Assembly: GCF_000210295.1 (NCBI RefSeq)
Contig: NC_026744.1
Location: forward strand, 4,292,617-4,356,616
Reading direction: 5' to 3'
Length of the DNA: 64,000 nucleotides
Source: Trypanosoma brucei gambiense DAL972
Taxonomy: Eukaryota; Euglenozoa; Kinetoplastea; Trypanosomatida; Trypanosomatidae
The notes beneath the pieces were generated by a model that did no database searches, was not told the DNA's origin, and saw only the letters and a list, made by a program, of their open reading frames with translations. The position numbers were made by a program, and so were the translations under genes. Shown here in pieces: positions 30,747 to 40,497 of the stretch. Numbering within the stretch: the first letter of the stretch is position 1; every line of letters begins with the position of its first letter.

Positions 30747-31640
30747 TTACAGAAGTCGCTTCTGAAGTTTCTCCAGAAACCGTCCGCGCCTTTGCTCATT
30801 CACTCCAAACAAAACATTCATGTGCACTAATGCATTTGTCAGGAGTGAACGCCACTCCGCAGAGTCAAACTTTGGGTGCCCCAACAGCCAGCAACCCTGG
30901 GCAAACAAAGGAAGCGCCACGCGCAATGACGATGTGATGCAGCATGTAATTTTCCTCTGCTCGTTCGCCCCCCGCGAGCACGACAGTATTCCACTCTCCA
31001 TTTGCCCACTCTCATTGGCGCATTGAAGCAACCGCGCGGCATCATCAAGAGTCTCGCACTGAACATGAACAATCATTGGTTCGAACTTCAACTCCAGAAG
31101 TTCCGTCTCGTGCAGTAGTGAGTCGAAATGCTTCTTTTCCTGCATTAACTTCAGTCCCCCCTCCAGTTGGAGTTGTCGACTCCGCCATTCCTCAAAGGAC
31201 CCCAAGACAGGTACCAGGCGCTGCGTGATCATCTCCTCCACATTAGGGATTGGATCGTGTGATTGAAACAATGCTCCCTGACCAAAGGCGCCACGTTTTC
31301 GGTTGTGCATATCAGCATTGGCATCAGCCTTTAAGACTTTCGCCTCTGCTAGTGGGTTTATGGGGCAGCCGGCGGATAGTTGACCTTTATGAAAGAGTGA
31401 TACCCTACCGGAACAGGAGCTGGACGTCACATAGCAACTAAAGTGTTCATTGATGAACTGCACTAAAGGAGCCACTTGAGGGTCCACACGACCCGCAAGG
31501 CTTTTGTCGTTTTTGTTCTCCTGCAAGTCCTCGAGTATTTTTTGCCTCCGTTGGCCGAAAAATGTGCTATTCGGCACTGGCTGGTTGAATGCCAGCGTTG
31601 AAGCACGACTCAAAAGAGGAAGATGCGCCCTCATCACCAT
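30747..31640 (-). CDS. TYW3: TYW3, tRNA wybutosine-synthesizing protein 3
   Basis: A 297-residue protein. The TYW3 core is clear: FFGQRRQKILEDL, NDKSLAGRVDPQVAPLVQFI, the signature YVTSSSCSGRVSLF, a QSHDPIP block, and LKFEPMIVHVQCETLDDAAR followed by SGILSCSRG. In other eukaryotes TYW3 N-methylates the tricyclic base during wybutosine synthesis at position 37 of tRNA-Phe. Residues before the core (MVMRAHLPLLSRASTLAFNQ) are Arg/Ser/Leu-rich without acidic residues and could be a mitochondrial leader; this is speculative. ATG 31640 is the first of the frame; a second ATG lies at 31634. Confidence 0.93.
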   Translation of the reverse strand: MVMRAHLPLLSRASTLAFNQPVPNSTFFGQRRQKILEDLQENKNDKSLAGRVDPQVAPLVQFINEHFSCYVTSSSCSGRVSLFHKGQLSAGCPINPLAEAKVLKADANADMHNRKRGAFGQGALFQSHDPIPNVEEMITQRLVPVLGSFEEWRSRQLQLEGGLKLMQEKKHFDSLLHETELLELKFEPMIVHVQCETLDDAARLLQCANESGQMESGILSCSRGANEQRKITCCITSSLRVALPLFAQGCWLLGHPKFDSAEWRSLLTNALVHMNVLFGVNEQRRGRFLEKLQKRLL

Positions 31641-32075
31641 TTCAAGTTGGCAATAGGAAAAAAAAACACTTTTTTCCTCAGCTTTCCGCCCCCCTCCTCC
31701 TGCACCAAACTTTTTTGATCACCCGATTGGGACCGCTCCCCTTGATTTGGTGGTCTCTGCTTTTCTTTGCACCCCAGTTATACCGCGGGCTTCAGCATAA
31801 ACGAGGGAACGGCAGGTGCGTTCGTGCGTTGGAAACGGGAATTTTTTGTTTCCCACAGAATAAAGCAAAAAACAACCGGAAAAAGAAATAGAGGCAGAAA
31901 CAAATGTCGGCAAGGCATCCACAACAATACGTAACAGTAGTACGCTCCCTGAATACTTCTTGATTTAAAAAAAAAAATCAAACGAACGACACCATGACGG
32001 ATGCACAGGAGCACGACAGATGAAAATAACAGTAACGCCTCTGCGTCCTCATACAAGCACGTATTTGACAGCTAT
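31641..32075. other. Intergenic region
   Basis: No gene seen. The plus-strand A run near 31966-31977 and purine-rich stretches around 31860-31900 are the only features. Confidence 0.6.
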
Positions 32076-32537
32076 TCATAGCTGCTCATCTGTCGCATCT
32101 TTTACCCCAAGAAGTTTCTTTAACTCCTCTTTGCCGCGTTCCTCACGTCGCTGTCGTTCCTGAACCTCCTCAATAGGCACAGCAAGCTGTACCCCACACG
32201 TCTCGCGCTCCACAAATCTTCCACTAATTAGCTGAATCCAGTTAGGTTCGTGTGGCACACTTCGCGCAAGCACGACATCACCATTCCTTGGAGTCCATGG
32301 ACTGTAGTTGGGATAGTTGTTGTTGGGCAACAAATGGATCTGACAACGCGGCCTCCCAATAGGGCTCCAGTCGATGTAGTACAACTTGCCCTCACTTGGC
32401 TCAAAGGCCTCGTAGTAGTGCATGAGATAATAGTCACTTCCTACACCGAATAAGCCGAACACAACGAGGCCACGGCGGCACATGGTGGCAAACTTGCTGT
32501 GGATGAACCGCTCGAAGGACAGCCATGAAGAACTCAT
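32076..32537 (-). CDS. Conserved-looking small protein of unknown function, one possible membrane span
   Basis: Not recognised. A 153-residue protein: a moderately hydrophobic stretch at about residues 23-45 (RRGLVVFGLFGVGSDYYLMH), a tyrosine/tryptophan/proline-rich middle (YYIDWSPIGRPRCQIHLLP, then NNNYPNYSPWTPRNGDVVL), and a charged helical C-terminus (EEVQERQRREERGKEELKKL). The composition is that of a real globular protein. This layout recalls accessory subunits of trypanosome mitochondrial complexes, but nothing proves it. The frame opens with TTG at 32546; ATG 32537 is used. Confidence 0.72.
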   Translation of the reverse strand: MSSSWLSFERFIHSKFATMCRRGLVVFGLFGVGSDYYLMHYYEAFEPSEGKLYYIDWSPIGRPRCQIHLLPNNNYPNYSPWTPRNGDVVLARSVPHEPNWIQLISGRFVERETCGVQLAVPIEEVQERQRREERGKEELKKLLGVKDATDEQL

Positions 32538-32902
32538 GCCATCCAACTGAGTGATAAGCTATACTAAATTTGCAACGGCGAGGTAAAGTACAGTTAGCAA
32601 TAATGGGAAGGAGTGTAGAGAAGATTGCCACTCGCACGAGTGCCAGCGTGGCAAAATAGCGGGCCGGGCTCAGTTACGCTTCCAACAATAAACGGCTATA
32701 AGCGGCCACCCATACGCCATAAAAACGAGGAAAATGTAAGGGCGCACGACACACCGATAAAGGTTTGCAGTACAATAACCTCCCTTTTGCAACCGGAAAG
32801 TGAGAGCACAAAAGGAATCGTGCAGTGACAAGCACCGTCACAAAGGGGAAAGGTAAGAGCTAACAGGGGTGCAAACCCCCTACACGATCATCCACAACCA
32901 AG
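32538..32902. other. Intergenic region
   Basis: No gene or repeat seen. Confidence 0.6.
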
Positions 32903-33475
32903 TCATGTTTTTTTCTTGCTTGAAGCTGCAGGCCTTTCACCTTTTCTCCCACAAGGAAACTTCTCCATCTCCCTCTTTATCTGGTTCCGCTTCACAACGA
33001 CCATTAGTCTCAGCAGTTGCAAAAACGCGCGAGCTTGTAACCATAAAACCAGCAAAAAGAGTGGCATGTCTAAAGTCACCATGATAAACAAACCAGAGGG
33101 ATCAAAGTAATTAGCTCCCTTTTCAACGAATATCTGTGAGGCGTGTGAGCTCCCCCATTCGTTTAAATACGACGAGCCCCACACTACGAGCAAAAGTAAA
33201 ACGGTAACTACAAAAATGCGATCTATGGAAGCCCTCCAAGTCGTCAGCACGACTGTGACAGCAACGGTCAAATGGAAGAGTGCGAGATATCTAAAGTACG
33301 GTTCCCACCAATTCACAGCCGAAATAAAAGCGGCAACTTCCTTCCGAAACTGCTGGAATGCACCTATGGGGCTCATGCTCCACTTCTGTCCCTCTCCAGA
33401 AAAAAACGCACCCCATCCAGTGGCATTCATCACCTCCTCATGAGCCTCCTTCAGAGACTCCAAAAACGCATCCAT
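32903..33475 (-). CDS. TMEM18: TMEM18 family membrane protein
   Basis: A 190-residue protein with three predicted spans and a basic C-terminus. The TMEM18 pattern is clear: AVNWWEPYFRYLALFHL (family: dWsEPwl..L..FH), a second span ending VVWGSSYLNEWGSSH (family: ...aEyiNelaaxnW), the loop IFVEKGANYFDPSGLFIMV (family: FskxxYFDsxGxFisl), a third span, then a Lys/Arg tail. TMEM18 is reported at the nuclear envelope in animals; its molecular role is unsettled. The frame to 33544 starts with GTG or a similar non-ATG codon; ATG 33475 gives MDAFLESLKEAHEEV, an ordinary amphipathic start. Confidence 0.88.
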   Translation of the reverse strand: MDAFLESLKEAHEEVMNATGWGAFFSGEGQKWSMSPIGAFQQFRKEVAAFISAVNWWEPYFRYLALFHLTVAVTVVLTTWRASIDRIFVVTVLLLLVVWGSSYLNEWGSSHASQIFVEKGANYFDPSGLFIMVTLDMPLFLLVLWLQARAFLQLLRLMVVVKRNQIKREMEKFPCGRKGERPAASSKKKT

Positions 33476-33945
33476 TTTCTTCAGATGCAAAAAAAACAAC
33501 AACAACTGCGAAGTTGTCTGCTCTCGCCCTTTTCTCCTCTCCAATCACAAATTCGGGACAGGTACGATACCTGTACTTGCAGCAATTCGCTTAAGCAGCT
33601 TATGTATATGTTGCCTGTACTTTTTTAGGGGTGCGAATAGGAGGGAGCTTATAGTAAAAGAGCGAGGTGGTCCAAACGGGTGAACAATCTTATGGTGCAG
33701 TTGTGGAGTAAATATTAAAACATTTAAACGGACCGCATACGACTTTAGGTAATGATGTCTTCATACACACGAGCGCCAACACAAGTCCAGATCTAACAAT
33801 CATCACCCACGTAACTGCGCACACTATAGTGCACAGCGCAAAGCACATGTTTGAGCATGTGTCATCGTCACTACATCGTTTGGCTTTCTGCAAATGCGCT
33901 TCACAGGGGCTGTGGCGCCCCCGTGCGGCTCCGCATGCGACAAAG
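33476..33945. other. Intergenic region
   Basis: No gene seen. The plus-strand A run near 33487-33500 is part of the TMEM18 pyrimidine tract in sense orientation. Confidence 0.6.
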
Positions 33946-34347
33946 CTACTTCACTTTCTTTTTCAACTTTAGTTTCTTCTTCACTACACCTGAGGAGACG
34001 GGTAGGCTGACCTCCTTTTTCGCCGTTGAATGTCGTGACATCGTAACTCCAGTGTGAACACGAGACTTTCTGCCACTTGCGCAATCCACACAGAAACCCA
34101 TCACTCGGCATTCCTTAGTACAGGTAGGGCAACGCCACAGCACACCCTTACGCTCCTCAAAGCCTTCATAAATGTCAACTGGCGACTCGTGGCCGAGGCG
34201 GATCTTCATCTTTCCCTTCATCTTGGGCCGTGTTTTTTTCAGGTGTACGGACTTCCGCTCAGATGGAATGACTGGAGGTAATACTCCGCCGTTGGCATCC
34301 ATCGCACTCTTTCGCTTCTGTCGCTGCCGCCGCGTTTTGGAAACCAT
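33946..34347 (-). CDS. Small basic zinc-knuckle protein, unknown function
   Basis: Not recognised. A 133-residue, strongly basic protein. It starts MVSKTRRQRQKRKSAMDANG, has a Lys-rich middle (HLKKTRPKMKGKMKIRLG), a cysteine motif WRCPTCTKECRVMGFCVDC (C-x2-C-x3-C-x5-C-x2-C) that could bind zinc, and ends in a run of lysines (KKKLKLKKKVK). Basic ends around a small zinc motif suggest a nucleolar or ribosome-associated protein; this is inference. The frame reaches 34428 without a good ATG; ATG 34347 is the natural start. Confidence 0.75.
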   Translation of the reverse strand: MVSKTRRQRQKRKSAMDANGGVLPPVIPSERKSVHLKKTRPKMKGKMKIRLGHESPVDIYEGFEERKGVLWRCPTCTKECRVMGFCVDCASGRKSRVHTGVTMSRHSTAKKEVSLPVSSGVVKKKLKLKKKVK

Positions 34348-34764
34348 CGTTGATATAAGAGGTCTACTCACTTCCGCAACTAATATTCCCTTCAACACAC
34401 TTTCCCTCTCTTCGCAATCACACCTCACAGCCTTTCCCGTTCCCTCGCCACTACCCTTCTCGCCGCAAACCTTACTACTGAGAAGACGGCTTCTCAGTAA
34501 GCTTTCATTTGGATAAGAGATGAAAAAGAGTAGGGAAAGGGGGGTATCAAGGAAAATGGAAGAAAACGTACATGAAGGTCAGCTGACAAGCATTCTCTTC
34601 CTTCTCACGCAAGTAAAACAACGATAACTACGAGCTAATTCTCGACAATTGGAAGCAGTAAAATTGCGTAGCCCTGTGGATCGCTGCCGATGCCGTGACC
34701 TTTTAAAGCTACGCTGTTCACTAGTAGGACATGGAATAATCTTCTTCCTGATTCCTTCACCGAG
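34348..34764. other. Intergenic region
   Basis: No gene or repeat seen. Confidence 0.6.
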
Positions 34765-36993
34765 TTAATAGAAGGAAAACCGGGGCTCTTCACCCTTCTC
34801 TTGAGCGTCCTTGATGCGCTTCTCGTACTTGGGTGCGAGCTCCTTCGCTTGCTTCCACGCATACTCCTTCATTGGTTCCGTTAGGCGATTATAGTACTTA
34901 TTCTTCATCTTTTCCAACTTCTTAGGATCATGCGCCTTCATTGCAATATTCATCATTGACGCTGGACCAATGAGAGCGAGATTACCCGCTGTCACATCAC
35001 TGTTTGGTAGTCGCATGTTCTTCCGTGGGTCGTTAAACCAGTGATCCTTCTTGAAGAGGTCCTCACTATCAAGCAATTTGTCGTCCTCATCGTCGTCATC
35101 CTCGAAGGTGATGGCCTTGTTTTGCATCCGTTTCACCTCAGCAGTGTCGTACCCAACCTTGTCCATACGACTTATCCAATAGGCCGTACTCAAGGGCGAC
35201 GCAATGGCCTCTTCACCGTGACCGTCACTAAGACGACTCTGGCGCTCATGCAATTCTGCCTCAGCTATAGTCGCTTCATCCGCCTCCTCATCGAGAAGAG
35301 TAACGTTGGACGCAAGTCGACCTGTGACACCTTCCGATGTAAACCTCACGCGCCGTCCTTTTCTCAGCAACAGACTACGTGACTTATAGTCAACAATATT
35401 CTCTTCCCCATCACGTATAAGGTACCGGTTACCATCATCCCCCTCAATAACAGCTTGCGCCTCCAGTGGTGACCACGTGACTATCATTCCTTCAATCCAA
35501 ACTGCTGCAGCCGGAGGTTCCGCTACCACAGCGGCACACTCAACACCGCTTGAGCCGCAAGAAACACTTCTGTCAGTCACAAACGCCACGTCACGTGTCC
35601 CCAAGGTAGAAGCTGCGCTAGTCGTATCTCTCACCGCCAAAGAAAGAACGCTGACCTCCTTAGCGTTCCGGTGGTCCTTGGGATCAACATTAAAACACAC
35701 AACAGCTCCTCGAATAGAGCTGCTTTTCTGGTCGATAAGCTGCACAAAATCAGCAGCAGAACGGATGTAATACAGACGTCTGTTCCCCGTTTCAATAATG
35801 CCCTGTCCACCGCTCCATCGAGTGACCACACCATAGAGCGGACCAGACGGAAGAGGTTCATCGCTTTCGTCAGCCGCATCATCAAACAGCGTACCGAATT
35901 GCTTTGTCCGTTTCGCTTGGTGCGCTTCGGCGGACTCCTTCACCTTAGCCTCAACCGCGCTAGCACGCGCCCCCTCAAAGTTTATTTCACCCGAAACAGT
36001 AATGTTCTCGGCGAACACTTTTGATGGATGTGCAGTGTATGTTACCTTTTTAAAAGTGACAATGCGTCCCACCAAATCCAAAGCCGTTGGGAGTGCGGTG
36101 TCGAAAGCATCTACATTGCGTATAATACAAACATTTCCCTCCGGTCCCTCCATTGCAAGAGGGGCGGAGGATGGAGAATCGGGGAGCGCGGTCACATCGC
36201 ATAACACAACTCCGCTACGGTACAGTTGGGACCACGCGAGCACAATTCCCGTTTGCTCCGTTGCTAAAACCGTCCTCTTTTGGGCCTCGGCAACCTTCAG
36301 CTCCCGCCGCCGCCTCTCCAGTTCTTCACGTGCCTTCTTCTCGTCCCCAAATCGTCGTCGTAAGCGTAACAATTCTTTAGTATCACTGTCCAGTACAACG
36401 GTGTTTCGGAGGTCCTTTAAGCCAAGCGGGGCTGGAATGCCTCCCATTAAAATACCATCTTCAGCCTCCCACATGTCCACTGCATCGCTGTTACGGTTAC
36501 GGTTGCAGTTGCGGTCGCTGTCAGGGAGCAATGACAGACTGTCAAGGTCCACCACAATGTTCCCAGCAAACAACTCGGATTGCAATGGCGTTGGTACCGC
36601 TTGCCGTTCCGGTAATGTAGCTTTCATTCCTCCCCGAAGGGAACTGGGTGTATCTTTTTCCTCTTGCCGTGTATCTGAGCGGAAGACGGCAAGAAAGTCC
36701 ACAGGAGTGGGCTGCATGTAGCTTTTCGCAGTGATCTCGTCCACACGGTTGCGTGTGATAACGCTATCGGTTTCCCTCGCGCTACTGATTGCCATAAACT
36801 CGACGTGAGCTCCAACTAAAGAATGTATTTGCGTCGGTAGAATTGTCTCAAAGGCCCGAGCGTTAGGAATTGCATACGTCTTCTGATCCTCGGCGCAAAC
36901 GATGGAACCGCGGCGCTCGAAGGGATGCCATGAGATTACTGTCCCACGCAATTTCTTCTTGGGAGCAGCCAACAACAGAGTGGTGCAGCGCAT
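34765..36993 (-). CDS. Protein with four cold-shock-like repeats, probably mitochondrial
   Basis: A 742-residue protein. Four related modules begin with the same pattern: LRGTVISWHPFERRGSIV (about 15), TGIVLAWSQLYRSGVVL (about 248), LYGVVTRWSGGQGII (about 386) and IEGMIVTWSPLEAQAVI (about 500). Each continues into a strand ending YxIRxxxAF/DF-like sequence and a later V(R/E/T)F strand. The pattern G-x-V-x-x-W, glycine turn, then I/V-rich strand resembles a cold-shock/OB fold, but lacks the classic RNP motifs. A charged helix lies at about 205-240, an acidic run at about 631-638, and the C-terminal 100 residues are helical and basic. The N-terminus MRCTTLLLAAPKKKLRG could be a short mitochondrial leader. 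RNA binding is inferred. Confidence 0.7.
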   Translation of the reverse strand: MRCTTLLLAAPKKKLRGTVISWHPFERRGSIVCAEDQKTYAIPNARAFETILPTQIHSLVGAHVEFMAISSARETDSVITRNRVDEITAKSYMQPTPVDFLAVFRSDTRQEEKDTPSSLRGGMKATLPERQAVPTPLQSELFAGNIVVDLDSLSLLPDSDRNCNRNRNSDAVDMWEAEDGILMGGIPAPLGLKDLRNTVVLDSDTKELLRLRRRFGDEKKAREELERRRRELKVAEAQKRTVLATEQTGIVLAWSQLYRSGVVLCDVTALPDSPSSAPLAMEGPEGNVCIIRNVDAFDTALPTALDLVGRIVTFKKVTYTAHPSKVFAENITVSGEINFEGARASAVEAKVKESAEAHQAKRTKQFGTLFDDAADESDEPLPSGPLYGVVTRWSGGQGIIETGNRRLYYIRSAADFVQLIDQKSSSIRGAVVCFNVDPKDHRNAKEVSVLSLAVRDTTSAASTLGTRDVAFVTDRSVSCGSSGVECAAVVAEPPAAAVWIEGMIVTWSPLEAQAVIEGDDGNRYLIRDGEENIVDYKSRSLLLRKGRRVRFTSEGVTGRLASNVTLLDEEADEATIAEAELHERQSRLSDGHGEEAIASPLSTAYWISRMDKVGYDTAEVKRMQNKAITFEDDDDEDDKLLDSEDLFKKDHWFNDPRKNMRLPNSDVTAGNLALIGPASMMNIAMKAHDPKKLEKMKNKYYNRLTEPMKEYAWKQAKELAPKYEKRIKDAQEKGEEPRFSFY

Positions 36994-37697
36994 GGCAACT
37001 TCAACTAAATCCTATGCGATTCCTTCTCTTTTTGTTTCTCTTACGGCTCACGCGTAAGCAAACGGGCCCACAGAGCGTATTTCTTTTTATTTCCCTCCAC
37101 TGATGAAGTTACTTCTTCGGTGATTGCGGCGGAGGCGCTGGGCCACAGGTGTACACAGTAAACCGCGTTGCAAAAAGAGGAGGCCGCAGAAGGGGGGAGG
37201 GAAAGAAAGGAATAAGAACACAATGGCATGTTTTAGGAAGAAGAAACAAAAATAAATAAAAAAATAGGAGCAGCAAAGAAGCACCACTAATGAAATCCAA
37301 ACACACGAGCACAACGAAGCAGCACAAATGGGAAGTGACGCATGCACGGAGAGTTTGTATATATATATATATATATATATACGTGCTTTGGCGGAACAAT
37401 TTGTTGTTTCACTTGAAAATCTGGTGAAGCTCAATACAGAGAGGAGATGGAAAAGTATTCTTGAAGTGAAAGAAAGAGATTTGAAAAAAACAAAAAAAAA
37501 CGAGAATGAGGAGAAGGGACACGCACTTCTTACAACAACATGATGCACTGAACACACACGACCACGTGCACCTGCAGTTGCTTCGCCCTTCTCCTCTTCT
37601 TCCTCCTCTACAATGAGTTGAAACGTAACAGTTACGCAACGAATGGGGGGGGGAAATTCACCGTGAGGAATCACACGTTATGAAGGAGGGAGGGAGA

Positions 37698-37713
37698 GGG
37701 GGGGGGGGGGGGG
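37698..37713. repeat. G16 homopolymer
   Basis: Sixteen consecutive G on the plus strand inside a GGGA-rich stretch, which is C16 in the sense RNA direction of this array. Confidence 0.95.
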
Positions 37714-38928
37714 CGGAGGAAATCCACGTACCTCAAAACACGTACCAAATAGAAAAAGAAAAGAAAAAGAAAGGGGGAGATCAACATCGACATTAAATCA
37801 ACAACAACATCGACAACGACAACAACAAAAGAGCGACAGAACAACAGGACATAAAAAAAAAAAATTAAGGTCTTCTCTAATTGAGCTACACGTATAATAG
37901 ACATGAAATGAACCTTCATATCTCCTCTTTGACCCCTGCCCCACTATCAAAAATAAATAGATTTCAAACCTCTCCCCTCTTTTTCTTCCCCCTTTTTCTA
38001 ACTCTCATTATCCCGTTCCTCTTCATCCACCTTAGTGATTCGCCCTTCTCGCTTTGATTATCATTGTTATCCTCTTTCTTCCTATTTCTGTTTCCCTTTT
38101 CCTTTTTTTTTTGTTGATGCCTCCCCTCGAGAACCGCGTTTTAATTACCGATTCCCTCTCTTTTCTTTAACTCTTATCTTTCTTTTGTTTTTCTTCTCCA
38201 TTATTATTATTATAATATTTTTCCCCCTTTGGCCCGCACGCTCTCTTTCTAGAGAAGGGACCAACTTGATAGGAAGGAGGAAGAAGAGAAGGTCATGGGA
38301 AAACAACACACGGCAGAAAATTACCTTCCATGGCGAAATGAAAGGTACAAATAAGTCGGTAAAAATAAAACAAACCATTTGCGAAATCGCTTTACTCTTA
38401 TCACCCAGTGAAATGCACACAAGCGCATATGGACAAATGTACGCTGAGAAATAAACACCGCCAGCAGTGCTGTAAACTTAATCACTATTTTTTTTTCATT
38501 TTAATTACCTTCCTTTTCATCTATCTCATTTCATTCATTTCCCCCGTACACTTTTTGACTTCTCTTTCTCTTTCTACATTTTTAATGTTGTTACACTTGC
38601 TCTCATATTTTTATTCCCTTTTCTTTCTTGTAGTTTCCTCCATACACACACACGCACTCCCACCTAACTCCTTTATTTCTTTTCTTTTACTTCCCTCTTT
38701 GTCTTTTTTCTCCCTCCTCCCCATCTTCTTCCCACCAGCGGCTTGTTTCCCTCTAACTCATGTGTCGCGATCCCCCCCCACAAAAAAAAACAACAAATTT
38801 TTCCTTCTTTATTTCTTTTTTTTTCTTTCTTCGCCCCTCACAAAACCAACACACTCACAAAACGCCGGATATTAAACCCCGCCTCTCTCACCGCAAAATA
38901 CATCATTACCGGCTCAGTGACTACTCAT

Positions 38929-38973
<45 letters not shown>

Positions 38974-38990
38974 GGAGAGGGAGAGAGGGT
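38929..38990. repeat. (TA)14 followed by (GA)n microsatellite
   Basis: About 14 TA units pass directly into GA and GGGA-type units. Confidence 0.95.
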
Positions 38991-40497
38991 AAAACTAAAT
39001 ACAAGAGAGGGATGGAAAAAAGAAAAAAAAAGAAAGGAGGAGTGACTTTGAAAAAAAAAATTTCCATCCCATCAACATCCTCTTCACTTGCCCTCTTTTT
39101 TTTTTCGCTTCGCTTCGTTCCGTTTTTTTTTTTGAAAAATTATTCCTCCTCCTCCTCCTCCTTCCACCACACTCCACCACTTCCCTATTTTTTTCTTTTT
39201 TCTTCTCTTCTTTTACTTGTTCCACTTTTTGGCTTTGTTTTATTTTGTCTTATATTTATCTCTTTTTTTTGTTTTTTTGCAGTTTGTTTTGTTTTTATTC
39301 CCGCTTTTGTCCCCTTTCCATCTCTTTTTTTTTCATATAATAACAAACACACCTAACATAAACACAACCAGAGACGCTTAGTAACTGGCAGTTATACAAA
39401 ATATAAACATATATATATATATATATATTATTCATATATTCATATATATATTTATATATACATGTAAACAGGTGAATAGAAAAAGAACACGCGCCCTCCT
39501 TCTCTCCCCTTTTCTTCTTTTGCGGTGTGTTTTCCTCTTGGAAAGGATAAGATCAAAAACGGCATTTTTTTAAAAAAAATTTATTTTGTTTTTCTTGTTT
39601 TCCCCTGTGCTGCCCTTTCTTTTCAGTCTTTTTCATCCTTCATAAACTCCACTCAGCACGTAAAAAGATAAAATGAGAGCATATGCGAAAATGGGGGAAA
39701 TCATTTATTCGCATTATTTATTTATTTTAATTTCCTTTTTCTTTTCCTTCCCCTGCAGCCATAAAACCGATATCGTCACCTCAGTGTGAACAAAGTTGCT
39801 GAATGAACGCGCACGCTGGCGTGCAGAAAAAAAATCAACAAAGAATCACGGACAAGAAAATCAAAAAATGGAATATGACATGCGCGGTAACAAAAAAGAA
39901 AAAAAGAAAAAAAAAAGAAACATGGGAACATGTGAAGGGAGAGATAAGGAACTGTAATTGGAGTCAACAATAATGACGACAATACCAAAAGGAGAAACGC
40001 TTTGATTGATTGATTGTTTGTTTTGAAAGTGAATGTGCGAAGAAACGAAATAAATACGTACATATGAACATGAAAGCGACGCCACACACAAGCATACATG
40101 ATATATTTCCGAGGAAAAAGAAGCGAGAGTATGAGTGAACGCAGAGCAAAATAAGAAAAGGGCAGAAAAGCCGAGGAGGGAGTGACATTCTTCGCATAAC
40201 CACTCACGCACCAGCAGCACGTGCTACAGGAGAAGAAAAAAAATTTACAATCCTTCATGCCATGAAGTAGGGATCCTACGACCAGCATAGGGAAGAAGCG
40301 AGGGGGGGGGGGGAGGGGAAATAATAATAATATTTGAGAAAAATCCAAAATCTACAGCCACCTAACCAACCATTTTATTCATCGCCAGTTGAACTTTCAC
40401 CTATCTCCATCACACACATACACACACCCAAATGGGGGGGGGAAACAGCTTTTTTTTTTTAAATACCACAATCAACGATATTCGTATCCCCGCAAAG

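Larger units (their letters stand above)
36994..40497. other. 3.5 kb low-complexity island without genes
   Basis: No coding frame of normal composition. It contains a TA run at about 37357-37381, a G16 run at 37698-37713, CAA-type repeats near 37800-37828, a long plus-strand pyrimidine-rich block at about 37920-38240 and 38480-38840, the (TA)14-(GA)n tract at 38929-38990, A/T homopolymers at 39020-39330, TA runs at about 39410-39460, a T7A8 junction at 39565-39579, G12 at 40302-40313 and G8 at 40435-40442. Flanking genes are both on the minus strand. Confidence 0.85.

Noticed and set aside
31074..31090. GGTTCGAA-type string resembling a tRNA B box
   Set aside because: It lies in the TYW3 coding sequence and no A box or cloverleaf surrounds it; no tRNA was found anywhere in the window.
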